From the NCBI GenBank assembly GCA_002793115.1, contig PFPP01000022.1, positions 1 to 13,347 of the forward strand: 13,347 nucleotides of DNA. Reading direction: 5' to 3'. Below, piece after piece: positions 1 through 6,366 of the stretch. The DNA comes from Candidatus Kaiserbacteria bacterium CG_4_10_14_0_2_um_filter_50_16. GTDB taxonomy: Bacteria; Patescibacteriota; Minisyncoccia; Phycocordibacterales; Phycocordibacteraceae. Position 1 is the first letter of the stretch. Each line of letters starts with the position of its first letter. The notes beneath the pieces were generated by a model, which was not told the DNA's origin, did no database searches, and saw only the letters and a program-made list of their open reading frames with translations. Both the position numbers and the translations under genes were made by a program.

Positions 1-2
1 AA

Positions 3-608
3 GGAAGAAATACCGAGGAGGATATGCTCGTCATTTTTGAATGCGTCAGAGAACAAATCGCTCACGTGCCGAGCCAAATAAATGGAAACACCAAAGCGTA
101 CGTCGGACAACTTGAGCCGGGCATATTCCAAAAACTGCCGGAGAATCTTGAACACGTTTATACATCGTTTCCCGAAAAGAAAATCCGCAGAGAGAATGTC
201 GAAATAGGAGGCAAGTCCGCCGAGCAATTAATATCCGAAATGGAAGCGGCAGGCATCAACATTTCCAACTACGCAAAATCAATGCTTAAGAACAGAGAAT
301 TCGTACCGGGCAAAAATCCGGAGGAAGCGACACTCATCAGACTTACCGTCGCTGATCTCGGATTCAAAAGCAGTGCCACCACTGATCAAATTTATGAGCG
401 AGCTCAAATTCTCGGATTGGAATTGTGTCTGGCTGATACAGGTCCCAATTATCGCTTGAAGTATCGCAACCAACCTTTAAATGAATGGATTTACATGGGC
501 ATGAAGCAGATCACCGACTCTGACGGCAGCCCGTTCGTCTTCGAGCTGGTACGCGACGACGGCGGTTTGTGGCTGGACGCCCTTTGGGCGGGTCCCGGCA
601 TCAAGTAG
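3..608 (+). CDS. CPR-type conserved hypothetical protein, 5' end outside the window, C-terminus cut by amber codon
   Basis: No enzymatic function can be assigned. From memory it resembles a soluble protein recurrent in Parcubacteria, with segments such as GKSAEQL, ISNYAKSMLK, TVADLGF, ATTDQIYERA, LGLELC and MKQITDS. The frame is open from base 3. The first ATG is at base 24, where an AGGAGG lies only two bases upstream and is also in frame as Glu-Glu-Asp codons, so the true start is probably left of the window. Translation stops at TAG 606-608, but the same frame continues for 15 codons (SPGGRFVFRLRKSES) to a second TAG at 654-656. As I recall the family, it ends in a W-x-P-x-x-x-FVFRLRK type tail, so the amber codon sits where a TGG Trp codon is expected. 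It is convergent with ftsZ. That it is a real gene is likely; whether it is functional is unclear. Confidence 0.7.
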   Translation, partial: GRNTEEDMLVIFECVREQIAHVPSQINGNTKAYVGQLEPGIFQKLPENLEHVYTSFPEKKIRRENVEIGGKSAEQLISEMEAAGINISNYAKSMLKNREFVPGKNPEEATLIRLTVADLGFKSSATTDQIYERAQILGLELCLADTGPNYRLKYRNQPLNEWIYMGMKQITDSDGSPFVFELVRDDGGLWLDALWAGPGIK

Positions 609-711
609 AGTCCGGGCGGCAGGTTCGTGTTCCGTCTCCGCAAGTCTGAATCTTAGGAGTTTTGTCGCTTTATAATTTTTGACCCTTTGGCTCTTGGGTT
701 CTTTGATCCTT

Positions 712-1962
712 TTATTTCTTATGTCTTCGCAAAAAGGCAGGAATCGCGCCCCACGCTTCGTCGTCTTCCGGCACTATCGGAGCGTCTTCACGCTTGTGTG
801 GCATTGCGGTTACTATTGGCTCTTCCTTCTCGATCGGTTTTATAATTTCCGCTTCGGTAGCGTGCTTCCCTTTTTCCTTTTCACCTACTTTTTCATCACG
901 CTTCAAAATTTCATGATAAATACGCCCACGCTCTTCATCGCGCTTTTCTGCCGGTATAGCGAATAGTGAACGCTCAGAACCTGCATTTAAAATATGCATC
1001 GCAGTATCCGGGAAACCGGTCGCGATGACGATAATGCGAATCTGACCCTTCTTCAACTTCTCATCGCGCATGATGCCGAAAATAATCTTTGCATTCTTAT
1101 CGACGGACTCGTTGATGACCTTGGCGGCTTCCTGCACCTCTATGATGCCAAGGTCGTCAGAACCGGCAACGACAAAGAGAACGCCCTTCGCGCCGCTGAT
1201 CGAAACGTCGAGAAGCGGTGAATTGACGGCTTGTTTGGCGGCTTCCTTGGCTCGGTCGTCCCCATCGGCGGCGCCGATGCCCATCAGGGCCGGGCCGGCG
1301 CCTTCCATAATCGCCTTAATATCATTAAAATCGGTATTGATATCGCCCGGGGTCGTGATTATATCAGAAACGCCTTCGACCGCTTGACGTAGGATCTCAT
1401 CGCACATAGCGAAGGCATTTTTCGCCGACGTGTGCATATCGACGATGGCGAGCAACTTGTCGTTCGGAATGATGATGAACGCATCAACTTCTTTCTTGAG
1501 TTCAGCAAGACCGCGATCGGCGATGTTTTTCCGCTGCGCTCCTTCAAAGGAGAAAGGCTTTGTTACGACCGCGATGACGAGCGCGCCGACTTCTTTCGCT
1601 ATCTTCGCAATGATGGGGGAGGCGCCGGTGCCGGTGCCGCCGCCCATGCCGCAGGTGATAAATACCATATCGCTCCCGGAGAGCGCCTCCTGAATCTCCT
1701 GTCGCGTCTCTTCAGCCGCGCGCTTTCCGAGCTCGGGGTCCATGCCGGTACCGAGTCCGCGCGTAAGATTCTTGCCGACATGTATCTTACGCCTGGCGAG
1801 CGAGCGGTGGAGGTCTTGGGCATCCGAATTTACTGCGATGAATTCAACGCCACGAACCTTCGACTCAATCATGTGGTTGATCGCATTTTTTCCGGATCCG
1901 CCGACGCCGACCACACGGATCCGTGCGAATGTCTCGACTTCTGGCTCAACGCGCTTTGACAT
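712..1962 (-). CDS. ftsZ: Cell division protein FtsZ
   Basis: FtsZ is a tubulin-like GTPase of 416 residues that polymerises into the cytoplasmic Z-ring and recruits the division machinery. The nucleotide site is clear: VGVGGSGKNA near residue 18, and the GTP signature GGGTGTG at residues 107-113. The T7 synergy loop has the catalytic set N209, D211 and D214 (NTDFND), so GTPase activity should be intact. After the globular core (to about residue 335) comes a charged linker rich in Lys and Glu, then a C-terminal peptide DDEAWGAIPAFLRR, the conserved site that binds FtsA. The adjacent ftsA gene fits this. The ATG at 1960-1962 has no clear Shine-Dalgarno; an extended -10 lies 20 bases upstream, so ftsZ probably has its own promoter in the 78-base gap after ftsA. 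The TAA stop faces the first gene. Confidence 0.97.
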   Translation of the reverse strand: MSKRVEPEVETFARIRVVGVGGSGKNAINHMIESKVRGVEFIAVNSDAQDLHRSLARRKIHVGKNLTRGLGTGMDPELGKRAAEETRQEIQEALSGSDMVFITCGMGGGTGTGASPIIAKIAKEVGALVIAVVTKPFSFEGAQRKNIADRGLAELKKEVDAFIIIPNDKLLAIVDMHTSAKNAFAMCDEILRQAVEGVSDIITTPGDINTDFNDIKAIMEGAGPALMGIGAADGDDRAKEAAKQAVNSPLLDVSISGAKGVLFVVAGSDDLGIIEVQEAAKVINESVDKNAKIIFGIMRDEKLKKGQIRIIVIATGFPDTAMHILNAGSERSLFAIPAEKRDEERGRIYHEILKRDEKVGEKEKGKHATEAEIIKPIEKEEPIVTAMPHKREDAPIVPEDDEAWGAIPAFLRRHKK

Positions 1963-1982
1963 ATAAAGGGTTCGTTCCTGCC

Positions 1983-2010
1983 ATCATAGCAGAACCATAG
2001 CGGATGCAAA
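1983..2010 (-). promoter_or_regulatory. Predicted ftsZ promoter (extended -10)
   Basis: Read on the minus strand, TTTGCA (2005-2010) is followed by 16 bases and TATGAT (1983-1988), with TGC directly before the hexamer to make an extended -10. Transcription would start near 1976, leaving about a 14-base leader before the ftsZ ATG. This would let ftsZ be expressed more strongly than ftsA. It is a motif call only. Confidence 0.45.
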
Positions 2011-2012
2011 TA

Positions 2013-2040
2013 TTGACAATGTATGCATGTGACTTATTAT
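2013..2040 (+). promoter_or_regulatory. Near-consensus promoter firing antisense into ftsA
   Basis: On the plus strand, a perfect TTGACA (2013-2018) is followed by a 16-base spacer and TATTAT (2035-2040, 5 of 6). The predicted start, near 2047, lies inside the 3' end of ftsA and reads antisense to it. No convincing plus-strand gene follows: the first ATG (2043) gives only nine codons. This box pair is closer to consensus than any of the sense promoters seen here, but activity is not shown. Confidence 0.35.
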
Positions 2041-3198
2041 TTATGGCAAGAATTGCTGGAAAAATTTTCTGAAGGAAGCCAACAGGTTTTTTTTCTGTGT
2101 GTTCGTGTCGCCCGTAAGTCCCCACAGCGCGAGACCATAGGCGACGGCCCATGTCGCATCGCGAATTTTGGTATCAGCGGATATGCGCAATTCCGCGAGA
2201 CGCGCGGGCAGTTTCAGAGATCCTCTCGCAATGTCGCTGATGGAACCGACCCCCGCACCGCCGCCAGAAATAATAATTCCGGCCGGCAAAGGACCTCGGC
2301 GATTCAGCGATTTCAGATGTTTATCGATGAGAGTAAACATAGTAACGAGACGGCTCGCGATAAGATCGTCTATTTTCTTGCGCGAGTACATTGCTCCCGA
2401 CAAACGCCCAAGCTTCACGCGCTCCGCTTCTTCGAGCGAAATACGGAAACCGAGCGCAATATCGTCCGTAATATGGCTCGAGCCCATAGGGAACACCTTG
2501 ACCGATATGGGAATATTTTCATCGTACACGACGATTGAAACTGTTTCTGCGCCGATATCCGCGAGTACGCATCCTTTCATTTTCTGGTCGCCATCGAGGA
2601 GCACGTAGGAACCAGCGAGTGGAGAAGCCATCTGATCGATAACTTCAATATCCGCATCCTCAACCGCTCCTGCAAGCGCCTCTTCATGCTGGGCGAGGCA
2701 GGTAACAAAGAGATAATCGACTTCGAGGCGGACGCCCTTCATACCGAAAGGGTCGCCAAGCACCTTCGCGCCATCGATACGATATTCGATTGGGATGCTA
2801 TGCAAAACATGCCGATTCAGAAATCCTGGCGCTGCCGCCTCGCGCGCCGATCTCCCTGCTTTTTCGAGATCGAGTGTCGTTATTTCTTGATCGGCGCGCG
2901 AGATAATGGTGAAGCCGGTTGCGTGCGCTTCGTCGAGCGAGATGCCACCGACAGCGAGGAAGCCAGCGCGGAGCGGGATACGCGCGACCGATTCAACTTG
3001 CCGTTTCGCCTCGCGGATGCTCGCGGAGACTTCTTCCTTATTGATGATATAACCGTGGCGCAAGCCCTTCGATTCGGCGAGGCCGGTGCCGAGAATACGC
3101 AACTGCCGCCCTCTGCGTTTGTCAGAGAGCTCCTCGACGACGACCATTTTTACTTGGTACGTGCCGATGTCGATGCCGGTGGCGATGCGTCGTTTCAT
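2041..3198 (-). CDS. ftsA: Cell division protein FtsA
   Basis: FtsA is an actin-fold ATPase of 385 residues that tethers FtsZ filaments to the membrane. Phosphate-1 is seen at residues 8-13 (GIDIGT), phosphate-2 at about 213-217 (ADIGAE), and the adenosine motif at about 307-316 (GIIISGGGAG). The SHS2 (1C) domain lies at about residues 85-165. The C-terminus ends in a basic, amphipathic helix (KKNLLASFRKFFQQFL), the usual membrane-targeting sequence. The ATG at 3196-3198 gives the canonical N-terminus MKRRIATGIDIGT. No Shine-Dalgarno is visible. This start lies inside the 3' end of ybeY, read in another frame, so translation is likely coupled. ftsZ follows after 78 bases. Confidence 0.95.
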   Translation of the reverse strand: MKRRIATGIDIGTYQVKMVVVEELSDKRRGRQLRILGTGLAESKGLRHGYIINKEEVSASIREAKRQVESVARIPLRAGFLAVGGISLDEAHATGFTIISRADQEITTLDLEKAGRSAREAAAPGFLNRHVLHSIPIEYRIDGAKVLGDPFGMKGVRLEVDYLFVTCLAQHEEALAGAVEDADIEVIDQMASPLAGSYVLLDGDQKMKGCVLADIGAETVSIVVYDENIPISVKVFPMGSSHITDDIALGFRISLEEAERVKLGRLSGAMYSRKKIDDLIASRLVTMFTLIDKHLKSLNRRGPLPAGIIISGGGAGVGSISDIARGSLKLPARLAELRISADTKIRDATWAVAYGLALWGLTGDTNTQKKNLLASFRKFFQQFLP

Positions 3199-3598
3199 GT
3201 AGTAAAGGGAATGCGATATTTTTATTGAATTTCAGCAGTAGTTTCTTCTCGCATCGTTCCATCGTATCACCATGTGCCCATCCTTTTAAATGCAACAACC
3301 CGTGGATAAATAAATACAGGCAATAGGCACTAGGCTCCAGGCAAAAAAGGGGAGCTTGTTTCTCTGCTTCGCGGGGACAAATAATAATCTCGCCACTATG
3401 AGGCCCGAGCTCATATGACAAGACATTCGGCGTGTAGGTCTTTTTGCGGAGCTTGAAATTGAGTGCGCGCGCCCTCGCCGGACTGACAAAGACAAGCGAG
3501 ATGTCCCAATTATGGAGTATCTCGTTCGCGATTGAGGAAAACACGGCACGCTGAGCGATAGAACGCCGCGTGAGATTTTTTATAGAAACAGTCGACAT
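3122..3598 (-). CDS. ybeY: Endoribonuclease YbeY (rRNA maturation factor)
   Basis: YbeY is a zinc-dependent single-strand endonuclease used in 16S rRNA 3'-end maturation and ribosome quality control. The signature HGxLHLxGxxH is present as HGLLHLKGWAH, giving zinc ligands H99, H103 and H109 when counted from the ATG at 3598. I chose that ATG because it begins the typical MSTVSIKNLT N-terminus just after the rpsU stop; an in-frame GTG at 3616 would overlap rpsU. The family core ends near residue 124. No stop occurs there: the frame continues about 34 codons into ftsA (77 bases past its ATG), adding a basic tail with alternating His-Arg (HRHRHRHRH). That tail is a by-product of the FtsA ATP-motif codons and has no known counterpart to me. 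It lies in a translation and division cluster. Confidence 0.86.
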   Translation of the reverse strand: MSTVSIKNLTRRSIAQRAVFSSIANEILHNWDISLVFVSPARARALNFKLRKKTYTPNVLSYELGPHSGEIIICPREAEKQAPLFCLEPSAYCLYLFIHGLLHLKGWAHGDTMERCEKKLLLKFNKNIAFPLLHETTHRHRHRHRHVPSKNGRRRGAL

Positions 3599-3602
3599 TC
3601 GT

Positions 3603-3875
3603 CTAATGCTTACCACTCTTGCCGCGGGTGTTTTTGCGGGCGGCCGGATCTATCTTTCCGAGCTTCACAAGCTCGTTGTACTTCTCGCGGCGCACCTTGG
3701 AAATAAGGGCGCGTTTGTGGCCAACTCCTTTTGATGTGGTGCGCTGCCAGTAACGGCGATCACGCATCTCGCGCACAAGGCCGAGGCCTTGTGCGCGACG
3801 GGTGAAGCGGCGAATGAGCGCGGTAGAACTTTCGTTCTTACCGCGTCGGACTTCAACTCGTGTGCCTGCTGTCAT
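3603..3875 (-). CDS. rpsU: Small ribosomal subunit protein bS21
   Basis: bS21 sits on the 30S platform near the anti-Shine-Dalgarno region and helps initiation. The 90-residue product has the S21 core: an N-terminal strand (VEVRRGKNE), then LIRRFTRRAQGLGLVREMRDRRYWQR, cited here by its ends LIRRF and RRYWQR. The length exceeds the roughly 70 residues of the E. coli protein because of a basic C-terminal extension (to GKSGKH), a form I associate with CPR genomes. It ends naturally in TAG, which shows that TAG is a working stop in this genome. The ATG at 3873-3875 has no Shine-Dalgarno, and a second ATG lies five bases upstream, out of frame. The predicted promoter places the transcript start within a few bases of the start codon. 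ybeY begins four bases after the stop. Confidence 0.9.
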   Translation of the reverse strand: MTAGTRVEVRRGKNESSTALIRRFTRRAQGLGLVREMRDRRYWQRTTSKGVGHKRALISKVRREKYNELVKLGKIDPAARKNTRGKSGKH

Positions 3876-3884
3876 TACATAAGG

Positions 3885-3914
3885 AGTCTAGCACACGAGG
3901 GCTGGCGTTGTCTA
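3885..3914 (-). promoter_or_regulatory. Predicted rpsU promoter
   Basis: Read on the minus strand, TAGACA (3909-3914, 5 of 6 to consensus) is followed by an 18-base spacer and TAGACT (3885-3890), with TGC directly before it as an extended -10. The hexamer ends 9 bases before the rpsU ATG, so the mRNA would be leaderless or nearly so. It sits in the 55-base gap after the HisRS-like gene. Confidence 0.45.
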
Positions 3915-3930
3915 TGAATCTTTTCGTTCT

Positions 3931-5076
3931 TCAGACTACCGCCTTCAAACGCTCGATGAGACTCACAAGCGGTAGGATAGTTTCTTCCTGCGTCTGCCGG
4001 TTACGCAAAATAGCAGAACCCTCCAGCGCTTCCTTGCGTCCCATAATAAGAAGATAGGGACTATTGCGCCGCTCGGCGAGGAGTATTTGTTCGGTCAGTG
4101 ATTCGACGCCGATATTTTGGGTGAGCGGAACATGCGCTTTTCTGAATTCTTCTGCGAGGCGAATGGAGAGCCTCTTCGCCTCGCCGCCGATATGGACGAA
4201 GGAGAAACGCAATCGCGTAGACGGAGCCTTTTTTACTATCTTCCCTTCGCTGGCCGTCTGGAACACCGCGCAGGTCGCACTCAGAGGCGTGCTGGGGAAG
4301 AAGTGGCGCATGAGATCATTATAACGCGAACCCCATACGACACGGCGTCCACCGATTAGAAGTTCAAAGCAGGTATCATTCCAAACCGTACCGCGGTTGA
4401 TAAGAGTGTGCGCGAGTTCATACGGCGTTTCAGTCGTCTCGAGATATTCGAGCAGATCTTCAAAGCGCCTGCGGCTCGCATCCGAAAGATGCTCGGTCGG
4501 CGCTGGCAGGTCGTCCGCATATTCATGCGCTATCGCGAGTTCGGCGGCCTCGAGTATATCGCGCTTGGCGCAGGTGGCGTACTCTTCAGGAAGTGTTTCG
4601 GCGCGTTTCTTGAAAAAATTTCCGAGCTCGCGCGCGTAGCGCGCGCGGGTCTCCTTATCTCCCATCGAATTGATGCGGACGACCGGTTCTTCGTGGAAGA
4701 GGTCGCGGGTGAGCGCGATGAGCGCGCGGATGATGATGACATCCGTGAGCGCGCGATCCGTACCAAGTGCATGGAATTGTATGATTGCTTTTTTCTGAAC
4801 AGGACGGCCCGGCGTAATGTTCGTATGCCAAAGAAAGAGCGGTTGGCGCGGAGAAGGCACGCACCCGATGTTCCGACATTGTTTTAAGAAGCTCACGACT
4901 GTCTCGGCGATCGGATCGAGCGTAACGCCGGCGAGAGTCTCCGGATATCCTTTATTTTTGTGCGCAGTGCCGCGCGACTTTTCGGCAAAAACTGAAAGCG
5001 GTGTGAAGCCGTAATATTGACCGACTATATGTGCTTCCTGCAACAATTCTTCTGCCGGAATAACATCGCGCATCAT
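3931..5076 (-). CDS. Histidyl-tRNA synthetase-like protein with degenerate active site
   Basis: A 381-residue protein with the layout of a class II HisRS: a catalytic-fold core to about residue 280 and a C-terminal HGTP-type anticodon-binding domain at about 288-381. HisRS traces are KAIIQFHALGTDRALTDV (96-113), matching the REFHQF..VIG region, RINSMGD (134-140), and WGSRYNDL (248-255), matching GGRYDGL. Catalytic motifs are poor: motif 2 FRxERP is replaced by FLWHTNITPGRP, the RPEGT loop by LDPIAETV, RGLDYY by LINRGTVW, and the motif 3 Arg is not evident. It is thus probably a paralog that does not aminoacylate, in the way of HisZ or the Gcn2 HisRS domain, although HisZ lacks an anticodon domain. 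Automatic pipelines would call it hisS. Its ATG overlaps the lepB TGA (ATGA), indicating coupled translation. It ends in TGA. Confidence 0.7.
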   Translation of the reverse strand: MMRDVIPAEELLQEAHIVGQYYGFTPLSVFAEKSRGTAHKNKGYPETLAGVTLDPIAETVVSFLKQCRNIGCVPSPRQPLFLWHTNITPGRPVQKKAIIQFHALGTDRALTDVIIIRALIALTRDLFHEEPVVRINSMGDKETRARYARELGNFFKKRAETLPEEYATCAKRDILEAAELAIAHEYADDLPAPTEHLSDASRRRFEDLLEYLETTETPYELAHTLINRGTVWNDTCFELLIGGRRVVWGSRYNDLMRHFFPSTPLSATCAVFQTASEGKIVKKAPSTRLRFSFVHIGGEAKRLSIRLAEEFRKAHVPLTQNIGVESLTEQILLAERRNSPYLLIMGRKEALEGSAILRNRQTQEETILPLVSLIERLKAVV

Positions 5077-5660
5077 GGTGTCGCAAGAGTTGCCGTGCTC
5101 GAGCTTGCGGCAGCATAAGATGCAGCACCCGGGAAGAAGCCGCTCTCCTTGATTGGCAGGAGTCGTAAATCGACGCGACCGATGATATCTTTTTTCGGCA
5201 GTGGTCCCCAGACGCGGCTGTCAGAGCTGTTGGGGCGATTATCGCCCATGACAAAGTATTCTCCCGAATGAAGCGAGACGTCTTTGGTATACGTCGCATC
5301 ATCGTTTACAATATAGGGCTCGGGAAGCGTCAGTTTCGTTCCGGTGGCTGAAATGATGGTAATGGTGCCATGGTTAATAGAGACTGTCTCGCCAGGGAGT
5401 CCGATGATGCGCTTAATATAGAAAATAGAAGGGTTGCCAGGATACCTGAAGACAATAACATCTCCGCGGGCGGGCGCGCGGAAATAATACAGAAGTTCGT
5501 CAATGATAAGATAATCGAGATTTTCAAAAGTCGGATGCATTGATTCACCGTCAACAACGAATGGCGAGACCACGAAGACGCGGATCGGGATAACTACAAC
5601 GATAATGAGAAGTGCGAGCGTGAAAAGATCCTTCAAGAGACCCTTCCGAGTGTCAGACAT
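5073..5660 (-). CDS. lepB: Signal peptidase I
   Basis: Signal peptidase I removes signal peptides from secreted proteins on the outer face of the cytoplasmic membrane. One N-terminal membrane helix (about residues 10-33) anchors the 195-residue protein. Box B has the catalytic Ser40 (GESMHPT), box D the general base Lys83 (YIKRIIGLPGE), and box E is GDNRPNSSDSR at 139-149, followed by WGPL. All S26 landmarks are therefore intact. A short Ala/Ser/Thr-rich tail (about 177-195) follows. The ATG at 5658-5660 lies six bases from a TACAAT -10, so the transcript may be leaderless. It heads the minus-strand block and overlaps the HisRS-like gene by four bases. It is divergent from pth. Confidence 0.95.
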   Translation of the reverse strand: MSDTRKGLLKDLFTLALLIIVVVIPIRVFVVSPFVVDGESMHPTFENLDYLIIDELLYYFRAPARGDVIVFRYPGNPSIFYIKRIIGLPGETVSINHGTITIISATGTKLTLPEPYIVNDDATYTKDVSLHSGEYFVMGDNRPNSSDSRVWGPLPKKDIIGRVDLRLLPIKESGFFPGAASYAAASSSTATLATP

Positions 5661-5666
5661 ATGGGT

Positions 5667-5694
5667 ATTGTACGCGTCTGCTCACAGTACGCAA
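5667..5694 (-). promoter_or_regulatory. Predicted lepB promoter
   Basis: On the minus strand, TTGCGT (5689-5694), a 16-base spacer and TACAAT (5667-5672, 5 of 6) precede the lepB ATG. Only six bases separate the hexamer from the ATG, so initiation would fall at or next to the start codon. It shares the 65-base divergent gap with the pth promoter. Confidence 0.45.
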
Positions 5695-5709
5695 GTCGCA
5701 GTGGCACTG

Positions 5710-5718
5710 TGGTACTAT
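5710..5718 (+). promoter_or_regulatory. Predicted pth promoter (extended -10)
   Basis: TGG directly precedes TACTAT (5713-5718), seven bases before the pth ATG at 5726. No good -35 is visible at the usual distance, which an extended -10 can tolerate. The spacing predicts a leaderless pth transcript. Confidence 0.35.
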
Positions 5719-5725
5719 TGCGCAT

Positions 5726-6364
5726 ATGGCACTCATCATTGTCGGGCTCGGGAATCCAGGAAAAGAATATGAAAAGACGCGACATAACGCGGGGAGAAAT
5801 GCGGTACAACTTTTGGCAAAACAAGAAGGGCTTGATGACTTCATTTTGAATAAAACTGCTAATGCACTCGTTGTGAAAGGCATGATTGAAGGACATGAAG
5901 GACACGACGTGTCAACATCAGATGTTGACACGTCGTGTCCTTCAGTACTTGTATTGCCGGAAACGATGATGAACGCTTCTGGCAAAGCCGTCAGCACGGT
6001 TGTCAAATCAGTAAAAGCCGCGAAAAATCTTTTAGTGATTCATGACGACATCGATCTCCCGCTCGGCACGATAAAAATGGTGTTCGGACGCGGAAGCGGC
6101 GGGCATAAGGGGGTCGAGAGCGTCATGCGCGCTATCAAAACAAAAGAGTTCGCGCGCATCCGCATTGGTACTTCCGCAATGGGAAAAAAGAATCAGGCGA
6201 AAAAAGTTTCCGGAGAAGAAGAAATCATCAAGCACGTGATAGGAAAGTGGAAGCCCAGCGAAGAAGCTACCTTAAAAAAGGTTTTGAAGAAAGCAGTCGA
6301 AGCTGTGCGTCTCTTCGCTGTCTCCGGCCTTGAATCTGCAACCCAATTCGCCAACACGCGCTAA
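5726..6364 (+). CDS. pth: Peptidyl-tRNA hydrolase, with a palindrome-encoded insertion
   Basis: Pth cleaves peptidyl-tRNA that drops off ribosomes and recycles the tRNA. Landmarks of the bacterial family are present: VGLGNPG with N10, TRHNAG with catalytic H20, MMNASG with N83, and HDDIDLP with D107. The position of E. coli Asn114 is K128 here (GGHKGV). Compared with the E. coli spacing from H20 to N68, this protein has about 15 extra residues before N83. They coincide with a 49-base perfect palindrome (5896-5944, residues about 57-73, reading GHEGHDVSTSDVDTSCPS), which keeps the frame. The insert falls where the family normally has a short turn, so the enzyme may still work. ATG 5726 gives the canonical MALIIVGLGNPG start. 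The TAA stop lies two bases from the end of rpsA. Confidence 0.95.
   Translation: MALIIVGLGNPGKEYEKTRHNAGRNAVQLLAKQEGLDDFILNKTANALVVKGMIEGHEGHDVSTSDVDTSCPSVLVLPETMMNASGKAVSTVVKSVKAAKNLLVIHDDIDLPLGTIKMVFGRGSGGHKGVESVMRAIKTKEFARIRIGTSAMGKKNQAKKVSGEEEIIKHVIGKWKPSEEATLKKVLKKAVEAVRLFAVSGLESATQFANTR
5896..5944. repeat. Perfect 24-bp inverted repeat inside pth
   Basis: Arms 5896-5919 and 5921-5944 are exact reverse complements around a single A at 5920. Each arm contains a smaller palindrome, GACACGACGTGTC. A 9-base near-direct repeat, GAAGGACAT then GAAGGACAC, lies at 5888-5905, overlapping the left arm. The repeat is in frame with pth and codes for residues absent from the normal Pth fold. No second copy was noticed in the window. 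The transcript would form a very stable hairpin within the coding region. Confidence 0.9.
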
Positions 6365-6366
6365 AC

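Noticed and set aside
606..656. Genome-wide recoding of a stop codon
   Set aside because: TAG ends rpsU and rpsA at natural ends, and TGA ends lepB, the HisRS-like gene, the methyltransferase and the binding protein with overlapping starts.
681..700. Terminator between the convergent first gene and ftsZ (ACCC with GGGT)
   Set aside because: The stem has four or five pairs and a ten-base loop; too weak, although the plus strand is T-rich after it.
679..966. Hydrophobic plus-strand frame antisense to the end of ftsZ, with a TATAAT just upstream (671-676)
   Set aside because: It begins with TTG, has no -35 or ribosome site, and its hydrophobic content follows from the Lys/Glu-rich ftsZ linker read in reverse.
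3596..3616. GTG start for ybeY at 3616
   Set aside because: It would overlap rpsU by 14 bases and adds seven-codon-scale sequence not typical of YbeY, while the ATG at 3598 gives the usual N-terminus.
5896..5944. The pth palindrome as a transcription terminator
   Set aside because: It lies in the middle of an intact coding frame and has no T-run on either strand.
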